Origin: Rhodospirillum centenum SW
GTDB lineage: Bacteria > Pseudomonadota > Alphaproteobacteria > Azospirillales > Azospirillaceae
Assembly: GCF_000016185.1 (NCBI RefSeq)
Contig: NC_011420.2
Span: forward strand, 1,322,501-1,386,500
DNA: 64,000 bases
Direction of reading: 5' to 3'
The notes below the pieces were generated by a model. It was not told the origin of the DNA and ran no database searches. It saw only the letters and a program-made list of their open reading frames with translations. This document shows positions 42,225-51,997 of this stretch, in pieces; positions within the stretch are counted from its first letter, which is position 1; each line of letters opens with the position of its first letter. The translations under genes were made by a program, and so were the position numbers.

Positions 42225-43034
42225 ATGTCCGCCCCCGGCACCGCCGTCTCTCCCTCCCCCGACACGCTGGTCCTGCTCGACATCGACGCGGGCATCGCCA
42301 CGCTGACGCTGAACCGGCCGCAGGCGCGCAACGCCCTGTCGCGGGAGATGATGCTGACGCTCCAGGCCCGGCTGGACGCCGTCGCCGCCGACCCGGAAGT
42401 GAAGGTCGTCGTGCTGGCCGCGGCCGGCCCCGTCTTCTGCGCCGGACACGACCTGAAGGAACTGCGTGCCGCCAGGGGGCACGACCACCACCTCGCCACC
42501 TTCCGGCAGTGCGCCCGGCTGATGACGACGATCGTCAAGCTGCGCCAGCCGGTGATCGCCAAGGTCCATGCCATGGCGACGGCGGCCGGCTGCCAGCTCG
42601 TGGCGAGCTGCGATCTGGCCGTGGCGGCGGAAACGGCCAGCTTCGCCACCCCGGGCGTGAACATCGGCCTGTTCTGCTCCACCCCCGGCGTGGCCGTGAG
42701 CCGGGCCGTACCGGCGAAACTGGCGATGGAGATGCTGCTGACCGGCGATGCCATCGACGCCGCGACCGCGGCAGCGGCGGGCCTGGTGAACCGCGTCGTC
42801 CCGGCGGCGGAACTGGACGCGGCCGTGGCCGGACTCGCCGCCCGGATCGCTGCCAGGTCGCCGCGTGTCCTGACCCTGGGCAAGGAGACCTTCTACCGCC
42901 AGCGGGAGATGGACCTGGAGGACGCCTACGCCTACACGGCGGAGGTGATGGCGCTGAACATGGGCCTGCACGATGCCGGAGAGGGCATCGACGCCTTCCT
43001 GGGCAAGCGCCCGCCGAGCTGGCAGGGACGCTAG
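42225..43034 (+). CDS. Enoyl-CoA hydratase/isomerase family protein
   Basis: 269 residues of crotonase fold: substrate-binding NRPQARNALSREM, oxyanion hole segments FCAGHDLKEL and AAGCQLVASCDLAVA. The usual catalytic Glu positions are replaced by NIGLFCSTPGVAVSR, a form seen in the ECHDC3-like group, so classical hydratase activity is uncertain. ATG 42225 has AGGAG 7 nt upstream. Confidence 0.87.
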   Translation: MSAPGTAVSPSPDTLVLLDIDAGIATLTLNRPQARNALSREMMLTLQARLDAVAADPEVKVVVLAAAGPVFCAGHDLKELRAARGHDHHLATFRQCARLMTTIVKLRQPVIAKVHAMATAAGCQLVASCDLAVAAETASFATPGVNIGLFCSTPGVAVSRAVPAKLAMEMLLTGDAIDAATAAAAGLVNRVVPAAELDAAVAGLAARIAARSPRVLTLGKETFYRQREMDLEDAYAYTAEVMALNMGLHDAGEGIDAFLGKRPPSWQGR

Positions 43035-43062
43035 GCAGGGGCGCCAGGAGGAAGGAGACGCC

Positions 43063-43560
43063 ATGGACCACGACCGCTATCCGGACAGCCATCTCCGCGC
43101 CATCCTGGAGCGGGTCCGAACCATCGCCCTGGTCGGCGCCAGCGCCGACCCGTCCCGCCCCAGCCATGGGGTGATGGCCTATCTGGCAGGCAAGGGCTAC
43201 CGGGTCATTCCGGTCAATCCCGGTCTCGCCGGCCAGCAGCTTCTGGGCGAGACGGTCCGGGCCGGCCTCGGCGACATCGAGGGGCCCGTGGACATGGTGG
43301 ACATCTTCCGCAATTCCGAGGCCGCCGGCCCCATCGCGGTGGAGGCGGCGGAGCGCGGCATCCCCGTGGTCTGGATGCAGCTCGGCGTCCGCAACGACGC
43401 CGCGGCGGCGCGGGCCGAGGCGCTGGGGACCACGGTGATCATGAACCGCTGCCCGAAGATCGACCACGAGCGGCTGTTCGGGGCCGCCGGACACGGGCAC
43501 GCAGGCCAGCCGCACGAAGGCCGGCCGCAGGCAGGACAGAGCAAGGGAGAGCAGCCATGA
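43063..43560 (+). CDS. CoA-binding domain protein (YccU-like)
   Basis: 165 residues forming one Rossmann CoA-binding domain: IALVGASADPSRPSHGVMAYLAGKGYRVIPVNPG, then DMVDIFRNSEAA and IPVVWMQLGVRN. Function in this family is poorly known. AGGAAGGAG precedes the ATG. Its stop overlaps the metY start by 4 nt, so the two are coupled. Confidence 0.9.
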   Translation: MDHDRYPDSHLRAILERVRTIALVGASADPSRPSHGVMAYLAGKGYRVIPVNPGLAGQQLLGETVRAGLGDIEGPVDMVDIFRNSEAAGPIAVEAAERGIPVVWMQLGVRNDAAAARAEALGTTVIMNRCPKIDHERLFGAAGHGHAGQPHEGRPQAGQSKGEQP

Positions 43561-44870
43561 GCGACAGCCGCAGTTCCGGTTTCGAGACGAGAGCCATTCA
43601 CGCCGGGGCCGCGCCGGACCCGACGACGGGTGCGCGCGCCACGCCGATCTACCAGACCACCAGCTACGTCTTCGATGACGTGGAGGATGCCGCCGCCCTG
43701 TTCAATCTGGAGAAGGTCGGCTTCATCTATTCCCGCCTGACGAACCCCACCGTGTCGGTGCTGGAGGCGCGGTTGGCGGACCTGGAGGGCGGCGCGGGCG
43801 CCACCTGCACCAGTTCCGGCCATGCGGCCCAGCTTCTGGCGCTGTTCCCGCTGCTCACCCCCGGCGACGAGATCGTCGCCTCCCGCCAGCTCTACGGCGG
43901 CACGCTGAACCAGTTCGCCAACAGCTTCCCGCGCGCCTTCGGCTGGAAGACCGTCTTCGTGGACAGCGACGATCCGGAGAACTTCCGCCGCGCCCTGACC
44001 CCGAAGACCAAGGCCATCTTCATCGAGAGCCTGGCCAATCCCGGCGGCGTGGTGCTGGACATAGAGGCGATCGCCAGGATCGCCGACGGGGCGGGCATCC
44101 CGCTGATCGTCGACAACACCCTGGCCACCCCCTATCTGTGCCGGCCGCTGGACCATGGCGCCACCCTGGTCGTGCATTCCACGACGAAGTTCCTGGGCGG
44201 GCACGGCAACTCCGTCGGCGGCGTGGTGATCGACAGCGGCCGCTTCGACTGGTCGAAGGACGGCCGGTTTCCCGCCCTGTCGGAGCCGGAGCCGGGCTAT
44301 CACGGGATGCGCTTCCACGCGACCTTCGGTGCCCTGGCCTTCACCATCCACGGCCATGCCATCGGGCTGCGCGACCTGGGCCCGTCGCAGGCGCCGCTGA
44401 ACGCCTTCCTGACCCTGACCGGCATCGAGACGCTGGCCCTGCGCATGGAACGCCACAGCGCCAATGCGCTGGCGGTCGCGCAGCACCTGAAGCAGCACCC
44501 GGCCGTGGCCTGGGTGAACTATGCCGGACTGCCGGACAGCCGCTACCACGCGCTGGCGCGGAAGTACCTGCCCCGCGGCGCCGGCTCGGTCTTCACCTTC
44601 GGGCTCAAGGGCGGCTACGAGGCCGGCGTGAAACTGGTGGAGAGCGTGAAACTGTTCAGCCATCTGGCGAACATCGGCGACACCCGCTCGCTCATCATCC
44701 ACCCGGCTTCGACCACGCACAGCCAGCTCTCGCCGGAGGGGCTGGCCGCGGCCGGTGCCGGGCCGGACGTGGTGCGCCTGTCGGTCGGCATCGAGAGCGT
44801 CGAGGACATCATCGCCGACCTGGACCAGGCCCTGGCGACGGCCACCGGCACGGCGCGGGCGGCGGAATAG
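43557..44870 (+). CDS. metY: O-acetylhomoserine sulfhydrylase
   Basis: 437 residues of the Cys/Met metabolism PLP family. FETRAIHAGAAPDPTTGARATPIYQTTSYVF-type start, PLP lysine in VVHSTTKFLGGHG, and the insert before GYHGMRFHATFGALAF typical of MetY/Met17 rather than MetB. It makes homocysteine from O-acetylhomoserine and sulfide. The CoA-binding partner gene upstream is a recurrent neighbour. Confidence 0.92.
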   Translation: MSDSRSSGFETRAIHAGAAPDPTTGARATPIYQTTSYVFDDVEDAAALFNLEKVGFIYSRLTNPTVSVLEARLADLEGGAGATCTSSGHAAQLLALFPLLTPGDEIVASRQLYGGTLNQFANSFPRAFGWKTVFVDSDDPENFRRALTPKTKAIFIESLANPGGVVLDIEAIARIADGAGIPLIVDNTLATPYLCRPLDHGATLVVHSTTKFLGGHGNSVGGVVIDSGRFDWSKDGRFPALSEPEPGYHGMRFHATFGALAFTIHGHAIGLRDLGPSQAPLNAFLTLTGIETLALRMERHSANALAVAQHLKQHPAVAWVNYAGLPDSRYHALARKYLPRGAGSVFTFGLKGGYEAGVKLVESVKLFSHLANIGDTRSLIIHPASTTHSQLSPEGLAAAGAGPDVVRLSVGIESVEDIIADLDQALATATGTARAAE

Positions 44871-44921
44871 CGGCAAGCCGGGCCGCGGGCGGGGGGACTG
44901 TGCCGCCCGCGGCGTCCGGCG

Positions 44922-46166
44922 TCAGTCCGCCCCGCCCGCAGCAGGAGCGGCGGCGGCAACCGCCGGCCCCTCCTCCTCCTCTCCTGCCCGCGGCAGCAGC
45001 AGGGCGGCCAGCCATGCGGCCAGCGCGAGGACGGCCAGCGTAGCGTACAGCAGCGAAAAGTCCTGTGTCCGGCCGTAGGTGTAGGCCACCATCTGCACCG
45101 CCAGAGGCGCGGCCCCCAGGCTGAGCACGAACTTCGCCCCGTAGGCGAGGCCGCGGTGCCGCTCCGGTGTGTAGCGGGCCAGCAGCAGATTCTCCGCCGG
45201 GATCTGCAGACCGCTGGTGAAGACCATCGCGGTGGCCAGAAGCAGCACGAGGGGACCGCCCACGCCCCCGGCCAGCGCCAGGAACGGCACCTGCACCAGC
45301 AGGCAGAGGACATAGACCCGCTTCACCGGGAAACGGTCGGCCAGCCAGCCGCCGATGAACTGGGCGCTGCTGGTCAGCAGATAGACCAGGGTCACCAGCC
45401 CGCCGATGCCGAGCGTGGAGCCGCCGACCAGATCGCCCATCCCCGCCTCGAACCATTTCGGCAGGGCCGTCTGCGTGCCGTTGAAGATCAGTCCGGCGCA
45501 CAGCATCGTCACCGACAGCACGAAGAAGGCCCGCACCACGTCCCCGCGCGACGCCCGCGGCTGCGGACGGACATCGCCGCGGCGGTCGAAGACCAGGCCC
45601 GCCGCGATCATCCCGGCCAGCACGAGCCCCAGCAGGATGGAGACCGCCCCCGGCACCAGGAAGGCCGCGTGCCAGTCCCGGACCTGCGCCAGCCCGCCGG
45701 CGATCAGGGCCGCACTGGCGATTCCCAGGCTGCCGAAGATGCCCATGACGCCCATGGCACGGCCGCGGTTGGTGGCGTTCTTCACCACCCAGGACATGCC
45801 GACCGGATGATAGATGGAGGCGCCGGTGCCGAGCACGGCCAAGGCCGCCATGAGCTGCACCGGGGTCTGCGCCAGCCCCGCCAGGACCGAGCCGGCCCCG
45901 GTCAGGATGAACATCACCACCATCATCCGCGCATCGGACCAGCGGTCGCCCAGCCAGCCGGCGAGCGGTGCTCCCAGACCGATCATCAGCGATCCCAGGG
46001 TCCAGAGCCGGATCAGCTCGTCGTAGCCCGTGCCCCAGGCATGCTCCAGCTCCAGCACGACGGTCAGGTAGAGAGCGGCCAGGATGTGCATCGCCATGTG
46101 GCCGATGCAGGAGAAGGCAATGGAGAGACGGGCGGAGCGCGCCTCCGCGACGGACAGGGCGGTCAC
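44922..46166 (-). CDS. Major facilitator superfamily transporter
   Basis: 414 residues with about 12 transmembrane helices and MFS loop motifs (GAPLAGWLGDRWSDARM between helices 2 and 3, GGWLADRFPVKR in the second half). Substrate unknown. GTG 46166 is used because GGGGAGG lies 7 nt upstream and the start overlaps the cutA stop by 4 nt; the longer frame to 46256 is shadow sequence. Confidence 0.85.
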   Translation of the reverse strand: MTALSVAEARSARLSIAFSCIGHMAMHILAALYLTVVLELEHAWGTGYDELIRLWTLGSLMIGLGAPLAGWLGDRWSDARMMVVMFILTGAGSVLAGLAQTPVQLMAALAVLGTGASIYHPVGMSWVVKNATNRGRAMGVMGIFGSLGIASAALIAGGLAQVRDWHAAFLVPGAVSILLGLVLAGMIAAGLVFDRRGDVRPQPRASRGDVVRAFFVLSVTMLCAGLIFNGTQTALPKWFEAGMGDLVGGSTLGIGGLVTLVYLLTSSAQFIGGWLADRFPVKRVYVLCLLVQVPFLALAGGVGGPLVLLLATAMVFTSGLQIPAENLLLARYTPERHRGLAYGAKFVLSLGAAPLAVQMVAYTYGRTQDFSLLYATLAVLALAAWLAALLLPRAGEEEEGPAVAAAAPAAGGAD

Positions 46167-46513
46167 GGCGTCGCCTCCCCTTCGGGCGCGCTCTCGCGCA
46201 CCAGCCAGTCGAGATAGGGGGCGTCGCCCCGGCCGAGCGGGAGCTCCACGATGCACGGTGTGGCGTAGCTGTGCAGGGTGCGGACACGGGCGGCGAGCGC
46301 CTCGAAGCGATCGGCGCGGGTCTTGGCGATCAGCACCACCTCCGCCGCCGTCTCGACAGCACCCTGCCAGCGATAGACCGCGCGCATCCCGGACAGGATG
46401 TTGACGCAGGCGGCAAGCCGCTCCTCCACCAGGGTGCGGCCGAGTCGGTCCGCCTCCTCCGGCGAGCCGGCGGTCATGTAGACGAAGACCACGGCGCCGT
46501 CGTGCGACTCCAT
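46163..46513 (-). CDS. cutA: Divalent-cation tolerance protein CutA
   Basis: 116 residues, normal for the family. VFVYMTAGSPEEADRLGRTLVEERLAACVNIL and the core VLIAKTRADRFEALAARVRTLHSYATPCIVELP give the ferredoxin-like trimer fold. CutA was first linked to copper tolerance; its precise role is unclear. Coupled to the downstream MFS gene by a 4-nt overlap. Confidence 0.95.
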   Translation of the reverse strand: MESHDGAVVFVYMTAGSPEEADRLGRTLVEERLAACVNILSGMRAVYRWQGAVETAAEVVLIAKTRADRFEALAARVRTLHSYATPCIVELPLGRGDAPYLDWLVRESAPEGEATP

Positions 46514-46643
46514 GCGCTTACGCTCCGATTCCGGTGATTTTCAGGCCCGGGAGACTAGCGTAGCATCGTTTCCACGTCATTCGGGCTTGCGGCAGGGCGG
46601 ACCCGCGCCGAGGACCGGGGAGCGGCGAAGGGACGGCCGGGAG

Positions 46644-46922
46644 ATGGACGGGCAACGGGCAGCCGGACAGAAGGTGGACAGGCCGACCCCGCAGCAGCTC
46701 CGCTGGCTCCGCGGCGGACTTTCCCAGCCCGGCGGCAAGCTCTCCCTCTTCGATGCGGACGGCCGCCGGATCGGTGCCGCCACCGTGCGGGCCTGTATCG
46801 AGGCGGGCTGGGCAATCCCCTGGTTCGCCAACCCGATCAAGCCCGACTGGCTGGTCTGCAGACTGACGGATGCCGGCCGAGCGCTTGCCCTGGCGTCTCC
46901 GGAAAGCGACCGGACGCTTTGA
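46644..46922 (+). CDS. Hypothetical conserved protein
   Basis: 92 residues: QQLRWLRGGLSQPGGKLSLFDADGRRIGAATVRACIEAGWAIPWF looks like a small winged-helix-type domain, and WLVCRLTDAGRALA completes it. No name known. ATG 46644 is preferred; upstream codons to 46512 are not protein-like. Confidence 0.7.
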   Translation: MDGQRAAGQKVDRPTPQQLRWLRGGLSQPGGKLSLFDADGRRIGAATVRACIEAGWAIPWFANPIKPDWLVCRLTDAGRALALASPESDRTL

Positions 46923-46979
46923 ATTCCCAGGGATTTCCACGCTGATGACGGTTGCGTGCAGAAAATGCCGTCGCAGGCG

Positions 46980-47008
46980 TTGCATCGCCCGGACGAGGTG
47001 GCTATAGT
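46980..47008 (+). promoter_or_regulatory. tRNA-Pro promoter
   Basis: TTGCAT (46980-46985), a 17-nt spacer, TATAGT (47003-47008). The predicted start is about 40 nt before the tRNA. Good sigma-70-type match. Confidence 0.7.
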
Positions 47009-47054
47009 CCGCGCCCGGGCTTGAGGGGAACCCCTCGCAGCCCGCTGGAGAGGT

Positions 47055-47131
47055 CGGAGCGTAGCGCAGCCTGGTAGCGCATCAGACTGGGGGTCTGGGG
47101 GTCGCTGGTTCGAATCCAGTCGCTCCGACCA
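47055..47131 (+). tRNA. tRNA-Pro (anticodon GGG)
   Basis: 77 nt with encoded CCA. Acceptor CGGAGCG pairs with CGCTCCG. Anticodon stem TCAGA/TCTGG, loop CTGGGGG with anticodon GGG. T-loop GGTTCGAATCC. Confidence 0.96.
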
Positions 47132-47432
47132 TTCTCTCCAAAGCAGCGGTAACGACGGCGATCCGAAGACTGACGGTAATATCAGTTTTCGTTGACAGCC
47201 GCATACTCCCCCTTCGCTCTCCTCAGGATCATTCCTGGTGAAGAAGCAGCCTCCGAGCGGGGGGCTGTGACAGCCCGGCTCGTAGCCTTCTGTGTCTTGC
47301 CACGGAAAGCGGCACGCCTTATATCAGGAAGGTCCGCTGAGGTGGGAACGGCCGCCCCACGCCCCCGTAGCGGGGAGAGTAGCCGCAAGGTGAAAGAGAT
47401 TCCGGAGTGGCACCCGGACTCGGACATAGAAG
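47132..47432. other. Gene-free region after tRNA-Pro
   Basis: About 300 nt with slightly lower GC than its neighbours. The open frame from 47192 has no ribosome site and runs antisense into the nuclease-like gene. No integrase or repeat of the tRNA end is seen. Confidence 0.5.
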
Positions 47433-47449
47433 GCGCCCCGTTGGGGCGC
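47433..47449 (-). terminator. Hairpin after the nuclease-like gene
   Basis: GCGCCCC-GTT-GGGGCGC, a perfect 7-bp stem 3 nt past the stop of the minus-strand gene. Downstream minus-strand sequence CTTCTATGT is only modestly T-rich. Confidence 0.5.
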
Positions 47450-47452
47450 TTC

Positions 47453-47941
47453 CTATTTGAGCGCCAGGCGGACATGCCCCTTGGCACGTTTCCGGTCGAT
47501 CTCTTCCTGCGAGACGACATAGAAAGACCTAACCCGGTAACGCCCCGCGGCATCGGTCTCCACACTGACCGCCACCAGGACACCGGAACCTCCGCCGCCC
47601 GGAATACGTCGGATCAGTTCGATGTTATCACGGTGCTTCGGGGCCTGGCCGATGAAAGTCGGATCCCTGACAGCATCGCGGAGATGGGGGAGACAAAGCG
47701 GATAATCGCCGGGGTGTTTTTCAGCGGCATGGCGATGCGCCAGTCCTGACATATGGACGGGCGCGGAGTCCAGGTCGGTCCCCAGGGTACGGTTCACGAT
47801 CCCGGACGGCAGTTTTCCCAGATCAAGCGGGTCAAAGCCCATTTGCGCGTCGCTGCCCCGAACCGACGTTTCAGCCTTCCCGACACGCACCGCTGCCACA
47901 AGCAATCGTGCGCCTGAATGCGGAAGAACTAATGACCGCAC
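47453..47941 (-). CDS. BECR-fold (PBECR-like) nuclease domain protein, tentative
   Basis: Up to 162 residues. The core resembles phage Barnase-EndoU-ColicinE5/D-RelE-like (PBECR) domains: a His-rich helix LAHRHAAEKHPGDY, then LPHLRDAVRDPTFIGQAPKHRDNIELIRRI, strands VLVAVSVETDAAGRYRVRSFYVVS and a closing basic helix EEIDRKRAKGHVR. The family assignment is from memory of the pattern. Such domains are RNase-like effectors, usually joined to phage structural or toxin proteins; here it stands alone. GTG 47941 with nearby AGG is a weak start, ATG 47842 an alternative. Confidence 0.5.
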   Translation of the reverse strand: MRSLVLPHSGARLLVAAVRVGKAETSVRGSDAQMGFDPLDLGKLPSGIVNRTLGTDLDSAPVHMSGLAHRHAAEKHPGDYPLCLPHLRDAVRDPTFIGQAPKHRDNIELIRRIPGGGGSGVLVAVSVETDAAGRYRVRSFYVVSQEEIDRKRAKGHVRLALK

Positions 47942-47962
47942 CGAGCCTGCCGCGCATCGGCG

Positions 47963-48559
47963 CTAGGCCCGGTCCAGCATCCGGCGCAGGTCGATCAGCT
48001 CGGCAAGAATGGCTTCGAGCGCGCGGCGCTTCTCCGCGGAGAGGCCGGGAGCGGCAGGCGACGGCGGGTCGTCAGGATCGGCAGAGGCGGGTCCGGCAGT
48101 GGCGGGACCGGCAGTGGCGGGACCGGCAGTGGCGGGATCGGCGGAGATGTCGAGGACCGCGTCGGGTCCCTCCTCCTCGGCAGGATCGGGCTCAGCTACC
48201 TCCATCGCCTCATCGAACAGGCAGGTAGAGCCGGCGGCGTCCGCCGCATCGGGCGTCTTGCCGGGGGGTGGAACGACGCCGCGGCTTTCCTTGAGCAGCC
48301 GCTGCACGCCCTTGATCGTGTAGCCTTCCTTGTAGAGAAGCGACTGGATGCGGCGCAGCAGCTCCACATCGTCGGGCCGGTAGTAACGCCGGCCGCCGCC
48401 GCGTTTCAGCGGCCTGATCTGGGGAAACTTCGTCTCCCAGAAGCGCAGTACATGCTGCGGAACGTCAAGGTCCGCAGAAACTTCACTGATGGTACGGAAC
48501 GCGCTGGCGGACTTGGCCGGCGCCCGGGAACGGGTCTCGGCTGCTGCCCCGTCCGCCAT
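47963..48559 (-). CDS. MerR family transcriptional regulator
   Basis: 198 residues. The MerR winged helix is [48 protein letters not shown], followed by [16 protein letters not shown]. The C-terminal part is acidic with an ATAGP repeat and a final helix ([16 protein letters not shown]). This MerR gene follows ihfA in many alphaproteobacteria. ATG 48559 avoids a 26-nt overlap with ihfA that the 48592 start would give. Confidence 0.93.
   Translation of the reverse strand: MADGAAAETRSRAPAKSASAFRTISEVSADLDVPQHVLRFWETKFPQIRPLKRGGGRRYYRPDDVELLRRIQSLLYKEGYTIKGVQRLLKESRGVVPPPGKTPDAADAAGSTCLFDEAMEVAEPDPAEEEGPDAVLDISADPATAGPATAGPATAGPASADPDDPPSPAAPGLSAEKRRALEAILAELIDLRRMLDRA
48095..48139. repeat. Tandem 15-bp repeat within the merR gene
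   Basis: Three copies of GGCAGTGGCGGGACC (48095-48109, 48110-48124, 48125-48139, the last with one change). They encode the repeated GPATA block in the linker and keep the reading frame. Confidence 0.9.
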
Positions 48560-48566
48560 GGGACGC

Positions 48567-48887
48567 TCAGGCTCCAGCACCGTCCGAGCCATTCACGAGG
48601 CCCTCATTGATCCTGTTCTTCAGCACATGGCTGGCGCGGAAGACCAGAACACGGCGGGGCAGGATCGGCACTTCCTCCCCGGTCTTGGGATTGCGGCCGA
48701 TGCGCTGGCCCTTGGCCCGCACCGAGAAACTGCCGAAGGAGGAGATCTTCACCATGTCGCCCCGGGCCAGGGCGTCGGATATCTCGTCCAGGACGCTTTC
48801 GACCAGATCGGCGGATTCATTCCGCGACAGGCCCACCTCCTGATAGACCGCTTCGCTCAACTGCGCGCGCGTTACGGTATTCGCCAT
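48567..48887 (-). CDS. ihfA: Integration host factor alpha subunit
   Basis: 106 residues. HU/IHF fold with [31 protein letters not shown] and the DNA-intercalating arm [11 protein letters not shown] before the Arg-rich VLVFRAS. The heterodimer with IhfB bends DNA. ATG 48887 is the family start. Position after fabH is conserved. IHF is a possible host helper for the integrase of the nearby island. Confidence 0.96.
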   Translation of the reverse strand: MANTVTRAQLSEAVYQEVGLSRNESADLVESVLDEISDALARGDMVKISSFGSFSVRAKGQRIGRNPKTGEEVPILPRRVLVFRASHVLKNRINEGLVNGSDGAGA

Positions 48888-49032
48888 GGCGCATATCCCC
48901 CCCAGACGCCCCTGTGGCAAAAACCGTACTTTGACGGCATAAATCCGTCAATTCCAAAGAGTTGGCGCGTAATGTTGAGATGTTCGCGTGACCGCGCAGC
49001 AGTCAGGGCGCGTCAGGACAGGCTGCCCGCCG

Positions 49033-50004
49033 TCACCAGCGGACCAGCGCGGCCCCCCAGGTGAAGCCGCCGCCCATGGCCTCCAGCAGCACGATGTCGC
49101 CGCGCTGGACGCGGCCGTCATGCACCGCCTCGCACAGCGCGAGCGGGATCGAGGCGGCCGAGGTGTTGCCGTGATGGTCCACGGTCAGCACCACCCGCGA
49201 CCCGTCGAGCTTCAGCTTGCGCGCCGTGCTCTCGATGATGCGCCGGTTGGCCTGGTGCGGCACCAGCCAGGAGATGTCGGCCGGCGACAGGCCGTTGGCG
49301 GCCAGCGCTTCTTCCACCACATGGGCGAGGTTGACGACGGCGTGCTTGAAGACCTCCTGCCCCTTCATGCGCAGGTGGCCCACCGTCTGCGTCGTGGACG
49401 GACCGCCATCGACATAGAGCAGGTCGTGGTGGCGCCCGTCGGAATGCAGGTGGGTGGAGAGGATGCCGCGGTCGGCCGTACCCTCGCCCTCTTCCGCGCG
49501 CAGCACGACGGCGCCGGCGCCGTCGCCGAACAGCACGCAGGTCGTGCGGTCGGTCCAGTCCAGGATGCGGGAGAAGGTCTCCGCCCCGATCACCAGCGCC
49601 GTGCGCGCCTGACCGGCCTTGATGAAATTGTCCGCGATGGCGAGGGCGTAGACGAAGCCCGAGCACACCGCCTGCACGTCGAACGCGGCGCCGCGGGTAA
49701 TGCCCAGCCGGGCCTGCACCTTCGTCGCCGTGGCCGGAAAGGTCTGATCGGGCGTAGCGGTCGCCAGCACGATCAGATCCACCTCTTCCGCCGCCACGCC
49801 GGCATGGGCCAGGGCGGCCCGCGCCGCGGCCTCGGCCAGATCGGAGGTGTTCTCCCCGTCCGCCGCGATGTGGCGCGATTTGATGCCGGTGCGTTCGACG
49901 ATCCACTCGTCGGACGTCTCGACGATCCGCGTCAGATCCTCATTGGTGAGAACGCGCGCCGGCAGGTAGGCGCCACATCCCAGGATAACGGATCGCAAGG
50001 GCAT
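49033..50004 (-). CDS. fabH: 3-oxoacyl-ACP synthase III
   Basis: 323 residues. Catalytic Cys in [11 protein letters not shown], His in [10 protein letters not shown] and Asn in [10 protein letters not shown] form the KAS III triad. It starts fatty-acid synthesis by condensing acetyl-CoA with malonyl-ACP. The start overlaps the plsX stop by 1 nt. Confidence 0.97.
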   Translation of the reverse strand: MPLRSVILGCGAYLPARVLTNEDLTRIVETSDEWIVERTGIKSRHIAADGENTSDLAEAAARAALAHAGVAAEEVDLIVLATATPDQTFPATATKVQARLGITRGAAFDVQAVCSGFVYALAIADNFIKAGQARTALVIGAETFSRILDWTDRTTCVLFGDGAGAVVLRAEEGEGTADRGILSTHLHSDGRHHDLLYVDGGPSTTQTVGHLRMKGQEVFKHAVVNLAHVVEEALAANGLSPADISWLVPHQANRRIIESTARKLKLDGSRVVLTVDHHGNTSAASIPLALCEAVHDGRVQRGDIVLLEAMGGGFTWGAALVRW

Positions 50005-51071
50005 CAGACGGCAGCCGCCTCGGTGGATTCGGGGGAAAGTGCAGCGGCTTCCAGCGCAGCCTGCAGGCGGGCCAGCTCGTCCCGGATCTTCTCGTTGAAG
50101 CCGTGGACGACCAGATCGCTGGCGACGCCGATGGCATTGGCGAAGCCGACGGCATCGGTGCCGCCATGGCTCTTCACGCAGACGCCGCGCAATCCAAGGA
50201 ACATGGCGCCGTTATAGCGCCGCGGGTCGGTCCGCAGCCGCAGTTTCTGGAAGGCGCCATGGGCCAGCAGGTAGCCGAGCTTCGCCAGCAGCGACGACTT
50301 GAAGGTCCGCTTCAGGAACTCGGCATACAGCTTGGCCGTGCCTTCCGCCGTCTTCAGGGCGATGTTGCCGCTGAATCCGTCGGTCACGATCACGTCCACG
50401 GTGCCGGCGGCGATGTCGTTGCCTTCGACGAACCCCCGGAAGTTCTTCGCCAGAGCCGAGGCGCGCAGGGCGCTCGCGGCCTGCCGGATCGACCCGTGCC
50501 CCTTCTGCTCCTCCGACCCGACGTTCAGCAGACCGACCGTCGGCTCCAGCAGGCCCAGGACGGTGCGCGAGAACACCGTGCCCATGACCGCGAACTGGAC
50601 GAGGTTGTCCGCATCGCATTCGAGGTTGGCGCCGAGGTCGAGCATCACGCTCTCCCCCCGCAGCGTGGGGAAGAACGAGGCGATCGCCGGCCGGTCGATG
50701 CCCGGCAGCGTCTTCAGCACGAACTTCGCCATCGCCATCAGGGCGCCGGTGTTCCCGGCGGAGACGACGCAGGCAGCATCCCCCGCCGCCACGGCATCGA
50801 TGGCGAGCCGCATGGACGAGTTGCGGCCGGTGCGCAGCGCCACGGAGGGCTTGGCGTCACCGGCGACCGCATCGGGGGTGTGCCGGACAGTGGAGACCGC
50901 CGCCAGCGCGGGGTACTTGTCGAGCAGCGGACGGATCCGCTCCTCGTCCCCCACGAACAGGTAGTCGACGTTCGGGCACCGCTCCCGGGCGATGTCCGCT
51001 CCGGCAACGACCATGTCCGGGGCATGATCCCCGCCCATGGCGTCGAGGGCGATACAGAAGCGCTCGCTCAC
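50004..51071 (-). CDS. plsX: Phosphate acyltransferase PlsX
   Basis: 355 residues with the PlsX signatures [41 protein letters not shown] and [16 protein letters not shown]. It makes acyl-phosphate from acyl-ACP for phospholipid synthesis. Conserved order yceD-rpmF-plsX-fabH. Confidence 0.97.
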   Translation of the reverse strand: MSERFCIALDAMGGDHAPDMVVAGADIARERCPNVDYLFVGDEERIRPLLDKYPALAAVSTVRHTPDAVAGDAKPSVALRTGRNSSMRLAIDAVAAGDAACVVSAGNTGALMAMAKFVLKTLPGIDRPAIASFFPTLRGESVMLDLGANLECDADNLVQFAVMGTVFSRTVLGLLEPTVGLLNVGSEEQKGHGSIRQAASALRASALAKNFRGFVEGNDIAAGTVDVIVTDGFSGNIALKTAEGTAKLYAEFLKRTFKSSLLAKLGYLLAHGAFQKLRLRTDPRRYNGAMFLGLRGVCVKSHGGTDAVGFANAIGVASDLVVHGFNEKIRDELARLQAALEAAALSPESTEAAAV

Positions 51072-51132
51072 GGATCAGGCGGGTCCTTTGCCGCTGGCTG
51101 ACAAACCGGTCAAGGGGTCTCCCCCGTCGAGG

Positions 51133-51315
51133 TCAGGCCGAAGCGTTCTGCACGACCTCACGGCCGTCGTAGTGGCCGCAGGAACCGCAGACATGGTGGG
51201 GGCGCTTCAGCTCACCGCAGTTCGGGCACTCGCCGTAGGCCGAGCCCTTCAGCGCGTGGTGCGACCGCCGCATGTCACGCCGCGACTTGGAGGTCTTCTT
51301 CTTAGGAACAGCCAT
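51133..51315 (-). CDS. rpmF: 50S ribosomal protein L32
   Basis: 60 residues, [20 protein letters not shown] at the start. A CPNCGE...CGSCG zinc-ribbon-like four-Cys arrangement follows. ATG 51315 gives the exact family start; MTIM upstream is rejected. Confidence 0.97.
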   Translation of the reverse strand: MAVPKKKTSKSRRDMRRSHHALKGSAYGECPNCGELKRPHHVCGSCGHYDGREVVQNASA

Positions 51316-51416
51316 GATCGTCAACTCGCAATTTATAAGGCGGCCACGGTGGGCCGCCTGGGTCGGAGCGCTTGGATACTGGAATTGCTCCCAGGGGGCA
51401 AGCGAGAATCCTGACT

Positions 51417-51992
51417 TTAGGTGGGCCGCTTCAGCCTTGCAAGCTCAGCGAAGGGATTGGGCCGGGCCGCCTCGGCCTCGGCCTCGGCCTCTTCCTCCGG
51501 CTCCACGATGTCCTCGAAGCTGGCGCCTTCCTTGCGGGGATAGGGATCGAGCGCCAGCGACAGGTGCTGCGCGGCCAGTTCCCCGATATCGATGATGCCG
51601 CGGGGCATCGCCTCGGGCACGTCGGCGTCCTCCGTCGCGGCGAAGGAGACCTCGAACGCCTCCTCCTCCGTCTCCTTGGGCAGAAGATGGTCCGGCGCGA
51701 AGAGCGCGGAGAAGCTGTCCGCGACATGGGCGGCCACCGGCTCCAGCGTAACGACGCAGGTCTGCGTCACGTCCGCTTCCAGCTCTCCCGTGACACGGAT
51801 CATCTCCCCCCGCACCCGGCGCAGGCGCACCGTCGCCTTCAGGAAGGCGATGTCCTGGAGGTCGAAGCGGCGGGCCAGGGCCGCGCGTTCCCCGGGCCTC
51901 GCCTCGATCTTCTCGACCATGCCGCCGGGCGACACGGTATCGGCGATCACGGGCCGGGAGAATTCCGGCGCCGTCCTTGCAGTCTCTGTCAT
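51417..51992 (-). CDS. YceD/DUF177 family protein
   Basis: 191 residues. The central DUF177 motif is [24 protein letters not shown], and the acidic stretch [23 protein letters not shown]-like and [11 protein letters not shown] follow. YceD proteins are linked to rRNA/ribosome maturation and regularly precede rpmF. ATG 51992 has GGAG 8 nt upstream; GTG 52001 overlaps the upstream stop. Confidence 0.9.
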   Translation of the reverse strand: MTETARTAPEFSRPVIADTVSPGGMVEKIEARPGERAALARRFDLQDIAFLKATVRLRRVRGEMIRVTGELEADVTQTCVVTLEPVAAHVADSFSALFAPDHLLPKETEEEAFEVSFAATEDADVPEAMPRGIIDIGELAAQHLSLALDPYPRKEGASFEDIVEPEEEAEAEAEAARPNPFAELARLKRPT

Positions 51993-51997
51993 TTCGA

